From: Sva-07 sp963717385
GTDB lineage: Bacteria; Actinomycetota; Acidimicrobiia; Acidimicrobiales; Ilumatobacteraceae
Assembly (NCBI GenBank): GCA_963717385.1
Contig: CAVQWE010000003.1
Span: 1 to 64,000, forward strand
Direction: 5' to 3'
Length of the DNA: 64,000 nucleotides
A program made the translations under genes and the position numbers. Shown here in pieces: positions 18,993-27,743 of this stretch (positions are counted from its first letter, which is position 1; every line of letters begins with the position of its first letter). The notes below the pieces were generated by a model. The model worked only from the letters and a program-made list of their open reading frames with translations, did no database searches and was not told the origin of the DNA.

Positions 18993-19238
18993 TCATACGC
19001 TGTCGGCGGCACCCAGGTCGGCGCCGACGTCGGCGCACATGCGCGCAGCGCCGTCGGGATGGCGAGCCTCCCGTTCCGCATCCCGGTCGAGATCGAGTGT
19101 GAGGTCGTCATCAGGCCCTGACGGCACGCCGGTCCCCGGGCGCAGTCGCCTCGCGTATCGCTCCGATTGCTCCGCGATCGCCGATGTCACACGGAGCCTC
19201 CGCCGCGCAAGGTCCTGGAACGCTTCATTCGTCATCAT
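18993..19238 (-). CDS. Short charged open frame, possible gene or remnant
   Basis: An 81-residue frame starting MMTNEAFQDLARRRLRVTSAIAEQSERYARRLRPG, helical and strongly charged. No family recognised. It lies just upstream of the truncated NTF2-like gene on the same strand and may be the displaced 5' part of a broken gene. Confidence 0.3.
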   Translation of the reverse strand: MMTNEAFQDLARRRLRVTSAIAEQSERYARRLRPGTGVPSGPDDDLTLDLDRDAEREARHPDGAARMCADVGADLGAADSV

Positions 19239-19304
19239 GGATCGAACGGAAATCCAAGCCCGCCCAACCCGAGCTGCCTCGGGTCGCTGAAGCCATGGCG
19301 CTGA

Positions 19305-19721
19305 TCAGTCGTCGCGACTGCGACCGTCTTGCTGAAGTACGTAGATGTTGCCGTCTGGCGCTCGAAAGAAGCACCAGCCCCAGTCGTGGTCAGCTGGGTC
19401 ACCCGTGACCACGGACGCCCAGACCAGTCCGCCGATGAGTTCGATTCCAGCCATCGCGAGTTCCTCCCTGGCCTTGATCACGTCGTCGACCGCGAACGCG
19501 ACCAGCACACCGTGCTCGAACTCGGCGGGCACGACTCGCTCATCGACGTCTCCTGAACCGAAGACTTCGAGCAGATCCCGGTCGCCAGATGGCAGATCGA
19601 AACCGGCCCATCCGGGATGCTCGAACGCAACGTTCAAGCCGAGCACATCACGGAACATGTCGACGGTTGGAGCAAAGTTCCCTGACCGGACCCCGACGAA
19701 TGAGACTCGCGACACCTTCAT
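19305..19721 (-). CDS. VOC-family (glyoxalase-fold) protein
   Basis: Single-domain vicinal-oxygen-chelate protein of 138 residues: VSRVSFVGVRSGNFAPTVDMFRDVLGLNVAFEHPGWAGFDLPSGDRDLLEVFG ..FEHGVLVAFAVDDV ..FFRAPDGNIYVLQQ. The usual metal ligand near the start (His in most relatives) is not obvious in VSFVGV, while FEHGV and the late D/N region are present, so catalysis is uncertain. Intact, with a sensible ATG. Confidence 0.8.
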   Translation of the reverse strand: MKVSRVSFVGVRSGNFAPTVDMFRDVLGLNVAFEHPGWAGFDLPSGDRDLLEVFGSGDVDERVVPAEFEHGVLVAFAVDDVIKAREELAMAGIELIGGLVWASVVTGDPADHDWGWCFFRAPDGNIYVLQQDGRSRDD

Positions 19722-19762
19722 GGATCCTCCGTGCTTGTCGACTCCGAGACGCTACACCCGGG

Positions 19763-19963
19763 GCCCCCGTCCTCGTCCTGCGCGGCGAACACGGCACCTT
19801 CGTCGGCATCGACAACTCACAACGACTCGCAGACGCCCTGTCGAACAGCGAATTCCACGTCATCGCCGACGCAGGTCACTACAGCTGGGAAGACAACCCT
19901 GAGCCCTACCTCGCCCACTTCCTCGACTGGATCGAACGCGCCGAAGCAGCCATCGACACCTGA
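19763..19963 (+). pseudogene. C-terminal remnant of an alpha/beta hydrolase
   Basis: APVLVLRGEHGTFVGIDNSQRLADAL ..FHVIADAGHYSWEDNPEPYLAHFLDWIE is the last third of an alpha/beta hydrolase, with the acid-residue region and the catalytic His in AGHYSW. Nothing upstream provides the nucleophile domain; the VOC gene on the other strand abuts it. Confidence 0.6.
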
Positions 19964-20184
19964 CCTGCGCTGCCGAAACGCACAGATCCACAACCCGGCG
20001 CTCAGCGTTGCGGTCGAGCATCGAACCAACCGACCCCGGGGCGATGCCACATGGAATTCGATCTCGTTACTCACGGCGACGCCATCGGTCTGTCACGGCC
20101 TCCAACGTCCGTCGACCCTGCGAAGCGTGGCGCAAGTTGATGCCGGCACGAACGGGCAGATCGAGATTCGGCAATGATCGTGGC

Positions 20185-20859
20185 GTGAAGCTGCTTCTGC
20201 TGCATCCGCTCCCGCTGGACGGATCGATCTTCTCGAACGACCTGCGGACTCTCGTCGGTGACTGCGTCGCTCCGACGCTGTACAGCGAAGGCGCTGATCT
20301 CGCTGCGTGGGCCGTCGCGGCGCTCGACGCCGTCGGTGACGGTCCGGTTGTCGTGGTGGGGAACTCGATCGGCGGATCGTGTGCAATCGAAGTTGCGATG
20401 CTCGCCCCAGCAAAAGTCAAGGGACTCGTCCTGTGCGGAGCCAAAGCCGGTCACCGTCCCGAACCCGACCTTCGCGATGAGGCCCTCGATGTCCTCGAAC
20501 GTCAGGGCATCGACATTGCCTGGGAGCGGTACTGGCGTCCGCTCTTCGGACCCGACGCCTCGGCGGCTGTCGTCGAGCAAGGACGGCGAACTGCACAGCA
20601 GATGGGAGCTCCGCTCATTGCAGCGGGCGTGCGCGCATTCCATGGCCGAGCTGACCGCGAGGACTTCCTGCTGAGATGGGACGGGCCTGTGGTGCTCGTC
20701 GACGGCGTGCACGACCAGCCCGAGCGGAGCCGGCGTCTCGCCGAACGGCTCCCGCACGGGTCCTTTCTCCGGGTCGGTGGTGTTGGCCACTACCTGCCGT
20801 TGGAGGCTCCCGAGGCTCTGACGACGATCACTGCCGACGTCTTGGCGTCAATGAGGTGA
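20185..20859 (+). CDS. Alpha/beta hydrolase
   Basis: Small serine hydrolase of 224 residues starting VKLLLLHPLPLDGSIF. Oxyanion region HPLPLDG, nucleophile elbow VVGNSIGGSCA (Ser in GNSIGG), an Asp in LVDGVHDQPERS and His in GVGHYLPLEAPE. GTG 20185 was chosen because the family sequence begins there; the open frame upstream to 20008 lacks similarity. Substrate unknown. Confidence 0.8.
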   Translation: MKLLLLHPLPLDGSIFSNDLRTLVGDCVAPTLYSEGADLAAWAVAALDAVGDGPVVVVGNSIGGSCAIEVAMLAPAKVKGLVLCGAKAGHRPEPDLRDEALDVLERQGIDIAWERYWRPLFGPDASAAVVEQGRRTAQQMGAPLIAAGVRAFHGRADREDFLLRWDGPVVLVDGVHDQPERSRRLAERLPHGSFLRVGGVGHYLPLEAPEALTTITADVLASMR

Positions 20860-21025
20860 CCGCGATCGTCCGACGCCCGATATCGCACGCTCGATAGCCC
20901 GAACCCCGGCCCGTTCTTGGCGTACAGGTTCGGCCCAAGCTGGCACCCGATAGTCCCGTGTCCGTTTCTGCCCCGGGCGGCTGGCATGAGAGTCGGGTGA
21001 CGTCAAGCCGGCGCGGGTTTCGGGG

Positions 21026-21895
21026 TCAACCGGCGAGTTGTCCGTATGCGTCGAGGAAACGCAACGCGCTGAGTGTCCGGATCCCGCGCCACTCGCTGCG
21101 GGTTGCGTCGCTCGGCGGCTGCCAGTCGATGGGCCATCCACCGTCGGGTTGCTGAGCCGATCGAAGATGTTCGAGATGCGCGGTGATCACGTCGCTGCCG
21201 AACCACGAGTGCGCCATGCTGGCCGGTGTCGGTGCGAACTCCAGGGGTGAGACTCCGTAGTCGGGTGCTGTCGGGTCGAGCTTGATGAACCTGGCGGTTT
21301 CGATGGCCGGGGCGAGTCTCTCGGCGCACCGGATCGCACGTTGGGAGCCGGGGGCGTGTTCGACGAGTTTGGCGAGCCCGAGCAATGTGTGAGCTTCGTC
21401 GGGGATCCGGCCGGCTTCGATCTCGTCGAAGCAGTACTCGGTGGCGCGATCGGCCCACGGGTGCGAGACGCCGAGTGCGTGGACGTGGGCGGCGATTGCT
21501 GCCGTCGGGTTGAGGTCCGATTCGTAGCGGTCGGACATCCAGTGTTCGGCGCGGGGGTAACCAGCGACGGACGGCATCAGTATCGGCACGAGGCCGGTCG
21601 GTGCGGCCACGGTCGAGAGCCAGTCGCACGCCGCTGTCACCACTTGGTCCGCCCGGGCGTCCACCGTTGCGAGACGTTCGAATGCGATCTCGACGTCGAG
21701 CGGCTGACTTGGCGGGGCTCGTTTGTCGGGTTCGAGACCATGACCGAAACCCCCGTCGGCGTTTCGATAGGCAAGGACCGCTGCCACGACAGCGCTCTTG
21801 GCATCTCCCTCGAACAAGGTGGCGAAGACTCGCTGCTCGAGCAGGCGGGCGTTGCCGTAGATGAAGTTCCTCGCCTCGACGACGTCAACTCGCAT
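21026..21895 (-). CDS. Alpha/alpha-toroid (prenyltransferase/terpene-cyclase-like) protein
   Basis: A 289-residue protein with repeated helical units and Gly/Asp turns such as AYRNADGGFGHGLEPD and LRSAQQPDGGWPIDWQPP, the QxxDGGW-like signature of squalene-cyclase/prenyltransferase alpha-toroid folds. No full catalytic motif of a cyclase is seen. I start at ATG 21895 (MRVDVVEARNFIYGNARLL). Related proteins are common in actinobacteria as hypotheticals; function unknown. Confidence 0.7.
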   Translation of the reverse strand: MRVDVVEARNFIYGNARLLEQRVFATLFEGDAKSAVVAAVLAYRNADGGFGHGLEPDKRAPPSQPLDVEIAFERLATVDARADQVVTAACDWLSTVAAPTGLVPILMPSVAGYPRAEHWMSDRYESDLNPTAAIAAHVHALGVSHPWADRATEYCFDEIEAGRIPDEAHTLLGLAKLVEHAPGSQRAIRCAERLAPAIETARFIKLDPTAPDYGVSPLEFAPTPASMAHSWFGSDVITAHLEHLRSAQQPDGGWPIDWQPPSDATRSEWRGIRTLSALRFLDAYGQLAG

Positions 21896-21974
21896 CGCTG
21901 AGCATTCAACCACATGTGACAAAGGACGCGCTCAGGACGCCGACCCGCTCGCTCAGCCCCGCTGAGCCCCGGGC

Positions 21975-21980
21975 TAGAGT
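21975..21980 (+). promoter_or_regulatory. -10 box TAGAGT of the Nudix gene
   Basis: TAGAGT ends 6 nt before GTG 21987, consistent with a near-leaderless transcript. Confidence 0.5.
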
Positions 21981-21986
21981 CCGGCC

Positions 21987-22499
21987 GTGACTGAGAGCGA
22001 CCCGCTACGCAGCGACCTGGCGGCATCATCGGGTTTCGAGCCTGCCCGATACGCGTTGTCGGCCGTCGTGTACGCGGAACGGGATGACGAGATCCTGCTG
22101 CTGCAGCGAGCGGAGGGATCGGCCATGGCGGGTCAGTGGTTCCTGCCCGGCGGGTTCGTCGAGGCAGGCGAACTCCCCGAGGAGGGTGCTCGACGAGAGC
22201 TGCTGGAAGAGGGAGGAGTCGATATCGACGGCGACCTCGAGATCATCGGCTGCTATCCGATGTACGTCTACGGCTTCGACATGTTGCAGATCTCCTACCG
22301 TGGGCGAGTGGCTGACGGTGAGGTCACCATCAGTCACGAACACGACGGCGCACGATGGGTCAGGGCGTCGGACATGCGAGCGCTCCTCACCGACGACGTG
22401 CTCACCGACATGGCCGGCGGCAACGACGACGTTGCCCGTCTGCTGGCGCACATCCGAGCCGATCTCGACCGATACCTCGCACGAGTCGAATCGGACTGA
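21987..22499 (+). CDS. Nudix hydrolase
   Basis: Hydrolyses nucleoside-diphosphate-linked compounds with a divalent metal. The Nudix box GGFVEAGELPEEGARRELLEEGG is complete (GX5EX7REUXEEXGU), followed by a beta-strand-rich tail. 170 residues from GTG 21987; the family core starts at ALSAVVYAERDDEILLLQR. Substrate not predictable. Confidence 0.88.
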   Translation: MTESDPLRSDLAASSGFEPARYALSAVVYAERDDEILLLQRAEGSAMAGQWFLPGGFVEAGELPEEGARRELLEEGGVDIDGDLEIIGCYPMYVYGFDMLQISYRGRVADGEVTISHEHDGARWVRASDMRALLTDDVLTDMAGGNDDVARLLAHIRADLDRYLARVESD

Positions 22500-22520
22500 G
22501 GTTGCTACCTGGCCGTGGCG

Positions 22521-22766
22521 TCATGCCGGTCGTCGACGTTGGCGAAGCCGCTGAAGGGTCAGCCGGACGACGACAACAAACACGACCACACCGACAACCA
22601 AGATCAGTTCGGCGCCAGAGACGCCACCCCCGGCACTCAACATCAGCCAGACCAGAGCGAGCACGACGAGCGAAAGAACGAATCGTCTCGCAGGCTTTGG
22701 ATTGTCGTTCTCCACCAGAGGTCCAACTCGAAGTTCCCAATGACCATGAATGAGCCGTCGGAGCAA
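22521..22766 (-). CDS. Possible small membrane protein
   Basis: Two strong hydrophobic stretches, RRFVLSLVVLALVWLMLSAGG and AELILVVGVVVFVVVVRLTL, followed by a basic tail LQRLRQRRRPA. No ATG in frame; a GTG at the VENDNP region would give about 63 residues. It is convergent with the Nudix gene. Real coding status uncertain. Confidence 0.4.
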   Translation of the reverse strand: MLRRLIHGHWELRVGPLVENDNPKPARRFVLSLVVLALVWLMLSAGGGVSGAELILVVGVVVFVVVVRLTLQRLRQRRRPA

Positions 22767-22874
22767 TTGGTACGCCGCACTGGACAGTCATGTCAAGCCC
22801 CGGTGACCACACGCAGCGGCCGGTTCATGGGGGCGCCGCGACCCACCGGCACACCCGCTGAACTCTCTTGCTCT

Positions 22875-23099
22875 TCAGTCCTGTTCGATCGGTCGCATCG
22901 TGCGACGAACTGACCGTCGTCGTCGATCACTCACTTCACCATGAGCGGCCACCGCCTTGTCCACCTGTTCATTGAACTCGCGGGATGGGCCGTGACCGAT
23001 CAGTTGATCTGCACGGTCGAGCATGGCATCAGCCACGACGAGCACGTCCTCGTCAACTGGCGTGTCGGACTGGAGGGAGTACTCGGTCTCGTGGTGGTG
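22875..23099 (-). CDS. Possible truncated small protein
   Basis: An open frame reading HHHETEYSLQSDTPVDEDVLVVADAM ..LIGHGPSREFNEQVDKAVAAHGEVSDRRRRSV looks protein-like (helical, charged), but no start codon lies near its N-terminus; the frame continues only into antisense of a P-loop remnant and the lipoprotein. Probably a gene fragment. Confidence 0.3.
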   Translation of the reverse strand, partial: HHHETEYSLQSDTPVDEDVLVVADAMLDRADQLIGHGPSREFNEQVDKAVAAHGEVSDRRRRSVRRTMRPIEQD

Positions 23100-23101
23100 G
23101 G

Positions 23102-23158
23102 CCTGCGCTGATCTTGTTGAACGGGCCTCCGGCGTCAGGTAAGTCCACCCTCGCTGGT
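23102..23158 (+). pseudogene. P-loop kinase N-terminal remnant
   Basis: ALILLNGPPASGKSTLA is a textbook Walker A N-terminus of a small kinase/AAA protein, but the sequence diverges after it and the convergent lipoprotein gene begins at 23164. Only about 19 residues survive. Confidence 0.4.
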
Positions 23159-23163
23159 TCCCC

Positions 23164-24555
23164 TCAGAGGCGGGCAACCTCGACATCGATCGCGATCCCC
23201 CAGTCCGGTGGCTCGAGCGAGACGCTCCCGCCGGATTCCGGGACGACGATCGGTCCGCCGAGTTGCGGCGCACCGAACCGCAAGAGGAGGAGCGCCTCGG
23301 CCACGTCGAAGCTGACGTCGACACACAACTGCGACTCGTCGCCTTCGCGCGTCGTGAGCTGACCCGTCGGGTTGACGAATTCGATCTCCAGGTTTGCACC
23401 GACGACCTGCCCGATGAGCCCGAAGCTGCCCTCCCCAGAGGTGCTGTACTCGCCGAACGTCGAGTCGATCTCTGCGACGTCGCACGTCCCCGCACTCCGG
23501 CCCGCGACGGTGCCGCCCCCGCTGATCGTGCCGTCGTCGGCGACCTCGAACGTGGCCGACCACTGGTAGTCGACCTCCCCGTCCTCCTCGGTGTCCGTGA
23601 AGGTGGCGGAAAGGGCGTGCGTCGCGGCGGGATCTTCTTCACCATTCTCGACCGGTTCGGTGGCTCGTGTTGTGTCATCGGAGCCGTTTTCTGCGGCGTC
23701 GCGGCGCAGCCCGTCGAGCCCGTCGAAACTGATGGTCCCGGCGCGGATCGCCCGACCGCATGTCGCCGACATGAGCAGCCGGTTCGCTCCCTGCCCATCG
23801 GGCACGATCACCCCACCCGTCGAATCACGCAATGTGAAGCAGGCGGCGACGGCGCCGCCGTCCAGGCTCCAGCCGGTTCCCGTCTCGCGGGAACGGTCGA
23901 CACCGATTGCGGCTTGAATCTCCCCGAACACGAACCCGTTCACCACCTGATCGAACGTGTAGCCGACGTCGATGAGGGAGACCAGCACTCCGATCTGTGC
24001 GGCCGCAGCGTCCTTCGCTGCCTCAGAGAGCTCCGGTTCGCTTGGGAAGACGTCTTCGTAGCTGATGTCGTCCGCGACACCCAGCGGGGCGCCCAGCAAT
24101 CGGATCGTCGCCAGCGTGGTCAACTTGTGATCGATCTGGCGGTAGACGTCTTCGGCGGTCGACGGAGGCGTCTCGCCCGAGCGGCGGATGCTCTCCACCG
24201 GAGCGGCGATCAACCCGTGATCGGGCCCTATCGGTTCGACGCCGGTGATGGAGCCGTCGGCGTCGAGCATCCCGTTGAGGGCTGCTGTCGTCAGCTGGTC
24301 GGTCGAATATCCGGCATCCAGCGCGTACAGCGTCGCAGCGAATCCAGCGACGGGCCCGTGTCGGGCGATGATCGCGTCGGCGACTGCGATCGGCGTCGGC
24401 GAACTCGATGACGCCTCCTGCTCGGCGACCGCATCGCTCGGCCCCGTCGCGATCGACGAGCCGTTGCCGTCGCTGGAGCCGCTGCCACACGCGGTCGTGC
24501 CGACCAACAGACCAGCGACGAGAAGCAGCCTTGCTCGCCCTACGATCTCACGCAT
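23164..24555 (-). CDS. Large secreted lipoprotein of unknown function
   Basis: 463 residues. Signal MREIVGRARLLLVAGLLVGTTAC with lipobox GTTAC followed by a Gly/Ser linker, so a lipid-anchored surface protein. The mature part has a helical half (ATLYALDAGYSTDQLTTAALNGML; VLVSLIDVGYTFDQVVNGFVFGEIQAAIG, two similar YxxDQ units that look like an internal repeat) and a beta-rich C-terminal half (ATFEVADDGTISGGGTVAGRS). ATG 24555 is preceded by GGGAGG with good spacing. No known family recognised. Confidence 0.75.
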   Translation of the reverse strand: MREIVGRARLLLVAGLLVGTTACGSGSSDGNGSSIATGPSDAVAEQEASSSSPTPIAVADAIIARHGPVAGFAATLYALDAGYSTDQLTTAALNGMLDADGSITGVEPIGPDHGLIAAPVESIRRSGETPPSTAEDVYRQIDHKLTTLATIRLLGAPLGVADDISYEDVFPSEPELSEAAKDAAAAQIGVLVSLIDVGYTFDQVVNGFVFGEIQAAIGVDRSRETGTGWSLDGGAVAACFTLRDSTGGVIVPDGQGANRLLMSATCGRAIRAGTISFDGLDGLRRDAAENGSDDTTRATEPVENGEEDPAATHALSATFTDTEEDGEVDYQWSATFEVADDGTISGGGTVAGRSAGTCDVAEIDSTFGEYSTSGEGSFGLIGQVVGANLEIEFVNPTGQLTTREGDESQLCVDVSFDVAEALLLLRFGAPQLGGPIVVPESGGSVSLEPPDWGIAIDVEVARL

Positions 24556-25024
24556 TTTCGAACCTCCCGCGCCCGACCCATCATCGTCGTTGGCCGAGCG
24601 CGGGTGGGGCGCAAGGGGCAAACGGCCCATGCGACCGCACCTGCGGACCGCCCAGACGGTCCCTGAGTGCAGCACCCAGTCCACAGATCGGGAGTGCCGT
24701 ACCGAGTGGGGTCAGGTGCCCCGAGCAGATCGGTGTTGTGCGTGCATCCGGGAGGCTTGCTCAGCTCCTGCACCACCCTGCGGGCCTGTCGCGTCGCCGC
24801 CACTCATCTCGCCGATCCCGAACTGCCCGTCGGGCGCATCCCAGCACTCCCTGGCCACCAGAGCCTGCGATCGCGACCACAAGCGCAAATGACACCATCG
24901 AGCCGCACGAACCTCGCTCCACAGACTTCGTCGCAAACAGTCACCAGCAATGAGCCGCCGCGCGACTGCTCCGCCATGGCTGATGACGGTTCCTCGTGCC
25001 CTGGGCGCTGGGAACCAGGGGAGG
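24556..25024. other. Gene-poor stretch between the lipoprotein and sufU
   Basis: About 470 nt. All open frames here are short GC-rich background without family sequence or ribosome-binding sites. A weak inverted repeat GGTTCC..GGAACC near 24987-25017 lies just after the sufU stop and might be its terminator. Nothing else seen. Confidence 0.4.
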
Positions 25025-25480
25025 TCAGGCGTGGTCGAGCGCGTCGGCGAGGGTGCTCCAGCCGAGCACGGCGCACTTGATGCGCACCGGGAACTTCACC
25101 ACACCCTGCAACGCTTCGAGATCGCCGAGGTCGATGTCGGCATCGCTCGGCTGTGACTCGGCGTCGTCGAGGCCCATCATCGAGCGGAACCTGCGGATCA
25201 TCGCCCGGGCTTCGCCGACCGACTTGCCGATGACGGCCTGGGTCATCATCGATGCCGACGACTGCGAGATCGAGCAGCCCTGGCCACCGATCTTCACGTC
25301 GCTGACCACGGCGTCGTCGCCATCGCCATCGACGAGGAGATACAACGTGATCTCGTCACCGCACAGAGGGTTGTGGCCGCGCGACTCGATCGCTGGCGGC
25401 GATTCCAACTCACCCCGGTTCCGCGGTGTGCGGTAGTGGTCGAGAATGATCTCGCGGTAGAGGTCTTCGAGGCCCGACAT
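25025..25480 (-). CDS. sufU: SufU sulfur-transfer protein
   Basis: Zn-dependent sulfur acceptor that takes persulfide sulfur from SufS. MSGLEDLYREIILDHYRTPRNRGEL ..GHNPLCGDEITLYL ..IGGQGCSISQSSASMM ..PVRIKCAVLGWSTL: all three Cys and the Asp of the Zn site are present. 151 residues, normal. ATG 25480 overlaps the sufS stop (ATGA), so the two are coupled. They lie about 8 kb from sufBCDT, on the opposite strand. Confidence 0.95.
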   Translation of the reverse strand: MSGLEDLYREIILDHYRTPRNRGELESPPAIESRGHNPLCGDEITLYLLVDGDGDDAVVSDVKIGGQGCSISQSSASMMTQAVIGKSVGEARAMIRRFRSMMGLDDAESQPSDADIDLGDLEALQGVVKFPVRIKCAVLGWSTLADALDHA

Positions 25481-26712
25481 CAGAACCCGAAGATATCGGT
25501 TGCGCTGTCGAGTGCATCGGCCAGAGCGTCGACATCGTCGGTGCCGTTGTAGAGATAGAAGCTCGCCCGGGTGGTCGATTGCACTCCGAGCACCTGCATC
25601 AACGGCTTCGCGCAGTGGTGGCCGGCGCGCACGCACACGTTGCGTTCGTCGAGGATCTGGCTGACATCGTGCGGGTGCAGGTCGCGGAACGCGAAGCTCA
25701 GCACGCCGCCGCGCACGGCGGTGTCGTCGGGGCCGTAGATGGTGATCTCGTCGCCGAAGCGTGCGTTCAAGGTGTCGAGCGCATACCGCGTGAGGTCGAT
25801 CTCGTGCTGGCGGATGTCGTCCATGCCGAGGTCTTCGAGGAACTCGACCGCAGCTCGCAGGCCGACGGCCTCGACGATCGGAGGGGTGCCGGCTTCGAAC
25901 TTCGCCGGCACTGGGGCAGTGGTGTAGCCGTCGAGAGTGACCGTGTCGATCATGTTGCCGCCACCGAGGAACGGCGGCATCGAATCGAGCAGTTCCATCC
26001 GGCCCCACAGCATCCCGATGCCGGACGGACCGCACATCTTGTGGCTGGAGAACGCAACGAGGTCGGCGCCCCACGCTTGAACGTCGGTGGAATTGTGCGG
26101 CACGTACTGGCAGGCATCGACCACGGCGAGGGCGCCGGCATCGTGTGCAGCAGCGCACAGCTGGGCAACGGGAGGCAACGTGCCGAGCACGTTGCTCATG
26201 GCGGTGAAGGAGAACACCTTCGCACCGTCGAGTAGGCGGTCGAGGTCGGTGAGGTCGAGCTGGCCATCGGCGGTCAGTGGCACCCATCGGATGTCGATGC
26301 CGAGCTCGTTGCGAAGCATCTGCCACGGCACGATGTTGGCGTGGTGCTCCATGTGGGTGAGCACGACCACATCGCCCTCGCGCAGGTTGGCCACACCCCA
26401 CGATCGGGCGATCAGGTTCATCGACTCGGTGGCATTCTTCGTGAAGACGATCTCGTCGGCCGACGCCGCATTGATCAGCCGTGCGACGGCTCGGCGGCCT
26501 GCCTCGTAGGCATCGGTTGCTTCGCCGGCGAGGCGGTACGAGCTGCGGTTGATCGGGGCGTAGGAGTTCTCGAGGAACTCGCTCATTGCATCGATCACCC
26601 GGCGCGGCTTCTGCGACGTGTTGCCGGAGTCGAGGTAGATCAACGGTTTGCCGTCGATCTCGCGGGCGAGGATCGGAAATTCCTTGCGCACCGTGTGCAG
26701 ATCGAACGCCAT
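25480..26712 (-). CDS. sufS: Cysteine desulfurase SufS
   Basis: PLP enzyme that removes sulfur from cysteine for Fe-S assembly. Group II features: IYLDSGNTSQKPRRVIDAM, EIVFTKNATESMNLIA, HMEHHANIVPWQ, PLP-lysine in FSSHKMCGPSGIGMLWG, and the persulfide Cys in RAGHHCAKPLM. 410 residues. ATG 26712 follows a TAGAAT -10 box by 6 nt. Operon with sufU. Confidence 0.95.
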   Translation of the reverse strand: MAFDLHTVRKEFPILAREIDGKPLIYLDSGNTSQKPRRVIDAMSEFLENSYAPINRSSYRLAGEATDAYEAGRRAVARLINAASADEIVFTKNATESMNLIARSWGVANLREGDVVVLTHMEHHANIVPWQMLRNELGIDIRWVPLTADGQLDLTDLDRLLDGAKVFSFTAMSNVLGTLPPVAQLCAAAHDAGALAVVDACQYVPHNSTDVQAWGADLVAFSSHKMCGPSGIGMLWGRMELLDSMPPFLGGGNMIDTVTLDGYTTAPVPAKFEAGTPPIVEAVGLRAAVEFLEDLGMDDIRQHEIDLTRYALDTLNARFGDEITIYGPDDTAVRGGVLSFAFRDLHPHDVSQILDERNVCVRAGHHCAKPLMQVLGVQSTTRASFYLYNGTDDVDALADALDSATDIFGF

Positions 26713-26718
26713 CGGGAG

Positions 26719-26724
26719 ATTCTA
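26719..26724 (-). promoter_or_regulatory. sufS -10 box TAGAAT
   Basis: TAGAAT ends 6 nt before the sufS ATG; near-leaderless. REP copy 1 lies about 30 nt further upstream. Confidence 0.55.
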
Positions 26725-26755
26725 CCGCCGCAGGAAAATCTCGACGGTGGCCCCG

Positions 26756-26790
26756 AACTGTCACACCGTGCCGGGCCTACTGTGACAGTT
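26756..26790 (-). repeat. REP palindrome copy 1
   Basis: 35 nt with perfect 10-bp ends AACTGTCACA..TGTGACAGTT around a GC-rich centre. Inverted relative to copies 2 and 3; one base of the core and one of the end differ from copy 2. It stands 43 nt before the transposase start. Confidence 0.85.
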
Positions 26791-26833
26791 GCACCTGCTG
26801 GATCGTCGACGAGGACTGTGAGACCCCTTCGTC

Positions 26834-27709
26834 ATGATCGGCCCATGGGACGACCACTGCGACACGACACTGCCGGCACCTGTCTTTCACCTGATGAATC
26901 GAGGTGCTGACCGTCAGGACATCTTCAGCTCGAATCCCGACCGCCACATGTTCGAGTATCAGCTCGGCGATCTGGTGGAGCGGGGTCTGATCGAGATCCA
27001 CGCCTACGTGTTGATGGACAATCACTTCCATCTCCTGGTGCGTTCGCTCATTGGTGAACTGTCGGCGGCGATGCACCGTCTCGGCTCCGAATATGCACGC
27101 TGGTACAACCGGGAGCACCGACGCGATGGCCCGTTGTTCCGCAACCGGTTCGTGTCGGTTGCCGTCGACACCGACGAACAATTCATGGTGACGGCCCGCT
27201 ACATCCATCGCAACCCGAAGGCCATGGTGCCGATCCCTGCACTCGGGGCGTATCGCTGGTCGAGCCTCGGTGCGCATCTCGGTACCCGGGAAGCCCCACC
27301 GTGGCTCGAGGTCGAACTACTCGAGCAGCTGGTGGGCAGTGCGGCTGAACACCGACGATTCGTCGAGCAGGCTCATCGATCCGACGACGACGATCTCTGG
27401 TTGCCGTTTCGCGACGGCGTTGATCTCTCCGACCTGGAAGCTGCCGTCGCTGCTGTGACCGGACGAGTTGCGAAACCAACCGACCGTGTTGGGCGACGCC
27501 AGTCGGATGCTTTCATCCTCTTGCTCGTCCTGGCGCTCGAGTTTCGGTGCGAGTCGTCCGGTCAGATCTCGCAGCGGTACGACCTCGCCAGCGCTTCGGC
27601 GGTACGTGCCGGAGCACGCCGGGGTCGGGTGCGACTCGTCGACGACCCCGAATTCGCCCGGCTGCGATCGCGGGTTCTCGACGTGCTGGCCGGGCAGCGT
27701 GCGGCGTGA
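26834..27709 (+). CDS. REP-associated tyrosine transposase (RAYT, Y1_Tnp family)
   Basis: Single-strand DNA nuclease/transposase related to IS200/IS605 TnpA that processes REP hairpins. HUH site HFH at residues 64-66 in VLMDNHFHLLV, catalytic Tyr 123 in ARYIHRNP, plus YARWYNREHRRDGPLFRNRF, all typical. The C-terminal 130 residues form a basic helix-turn-helix-like tail (ISQRYDLASASAVRAGARRGRVRL), which probably recognises the REP. 291 residues. Flanked by inverted REP copies at 26756 and 27709; the stop codon overlaps copy 2. RAYTs are usually single-copy domesticated genes and not active IS. Confidence 0.9.
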   Translation: MIGPWDDHCDTTLPAPVFHLMNRGADRQDIFSSNPDRHMFEYQLGDLVERGLIEIHAYVLMDNHFHLLVRSLIGELSAAMHRLGSEYARWYNREHRRDGPLFRNRFVSVAVDTDEQFMVTARYIHRNPKAMVPIPALGAYRWSSLGAHLGTREAPPWLEVELLEQLVGSAAEHRRFVEQAHRSDDDDLWLPFRDGVDLSDLEAAVAAVTGRVAKPTDRVGRRQSDAFILLLVLALEFRCESSGQISQRYDLASASAVRAGARRGRVRLVDDPEFARLRSRVLDVLAGQRAA

Positions 27710-27743
27710 AGTGTCACAGTAGGCCCGGCACCGTGTGACAGTT
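27709..27743 (+). repeat. REP palindrome copy 2
   Basis: 35 nt, inverted relative to copy 1, touching the transposase stop codon on one side and the convergent gene's stop on the other, so it fills the whole convergent gap and may double as terminator. Shares a 31-nt identical core with copy 3. Confidence 0.85.

Noticed and set aside
24540..25080. Short open frames between the lipoprotein and sufU
   Set aside because: Arg/Ser/Pro-rich background with no start signals or family sequence.
26756..27743. REP-flanked RAYT as a conventional insertion sequence with terminal inverted repeats
   Set aside because: Y1-type enzymes do not use terminal inverted repeats, there is no target duplication visible, and a third REP copy lies outside; a domesticated RAYT/REP unit fits better.
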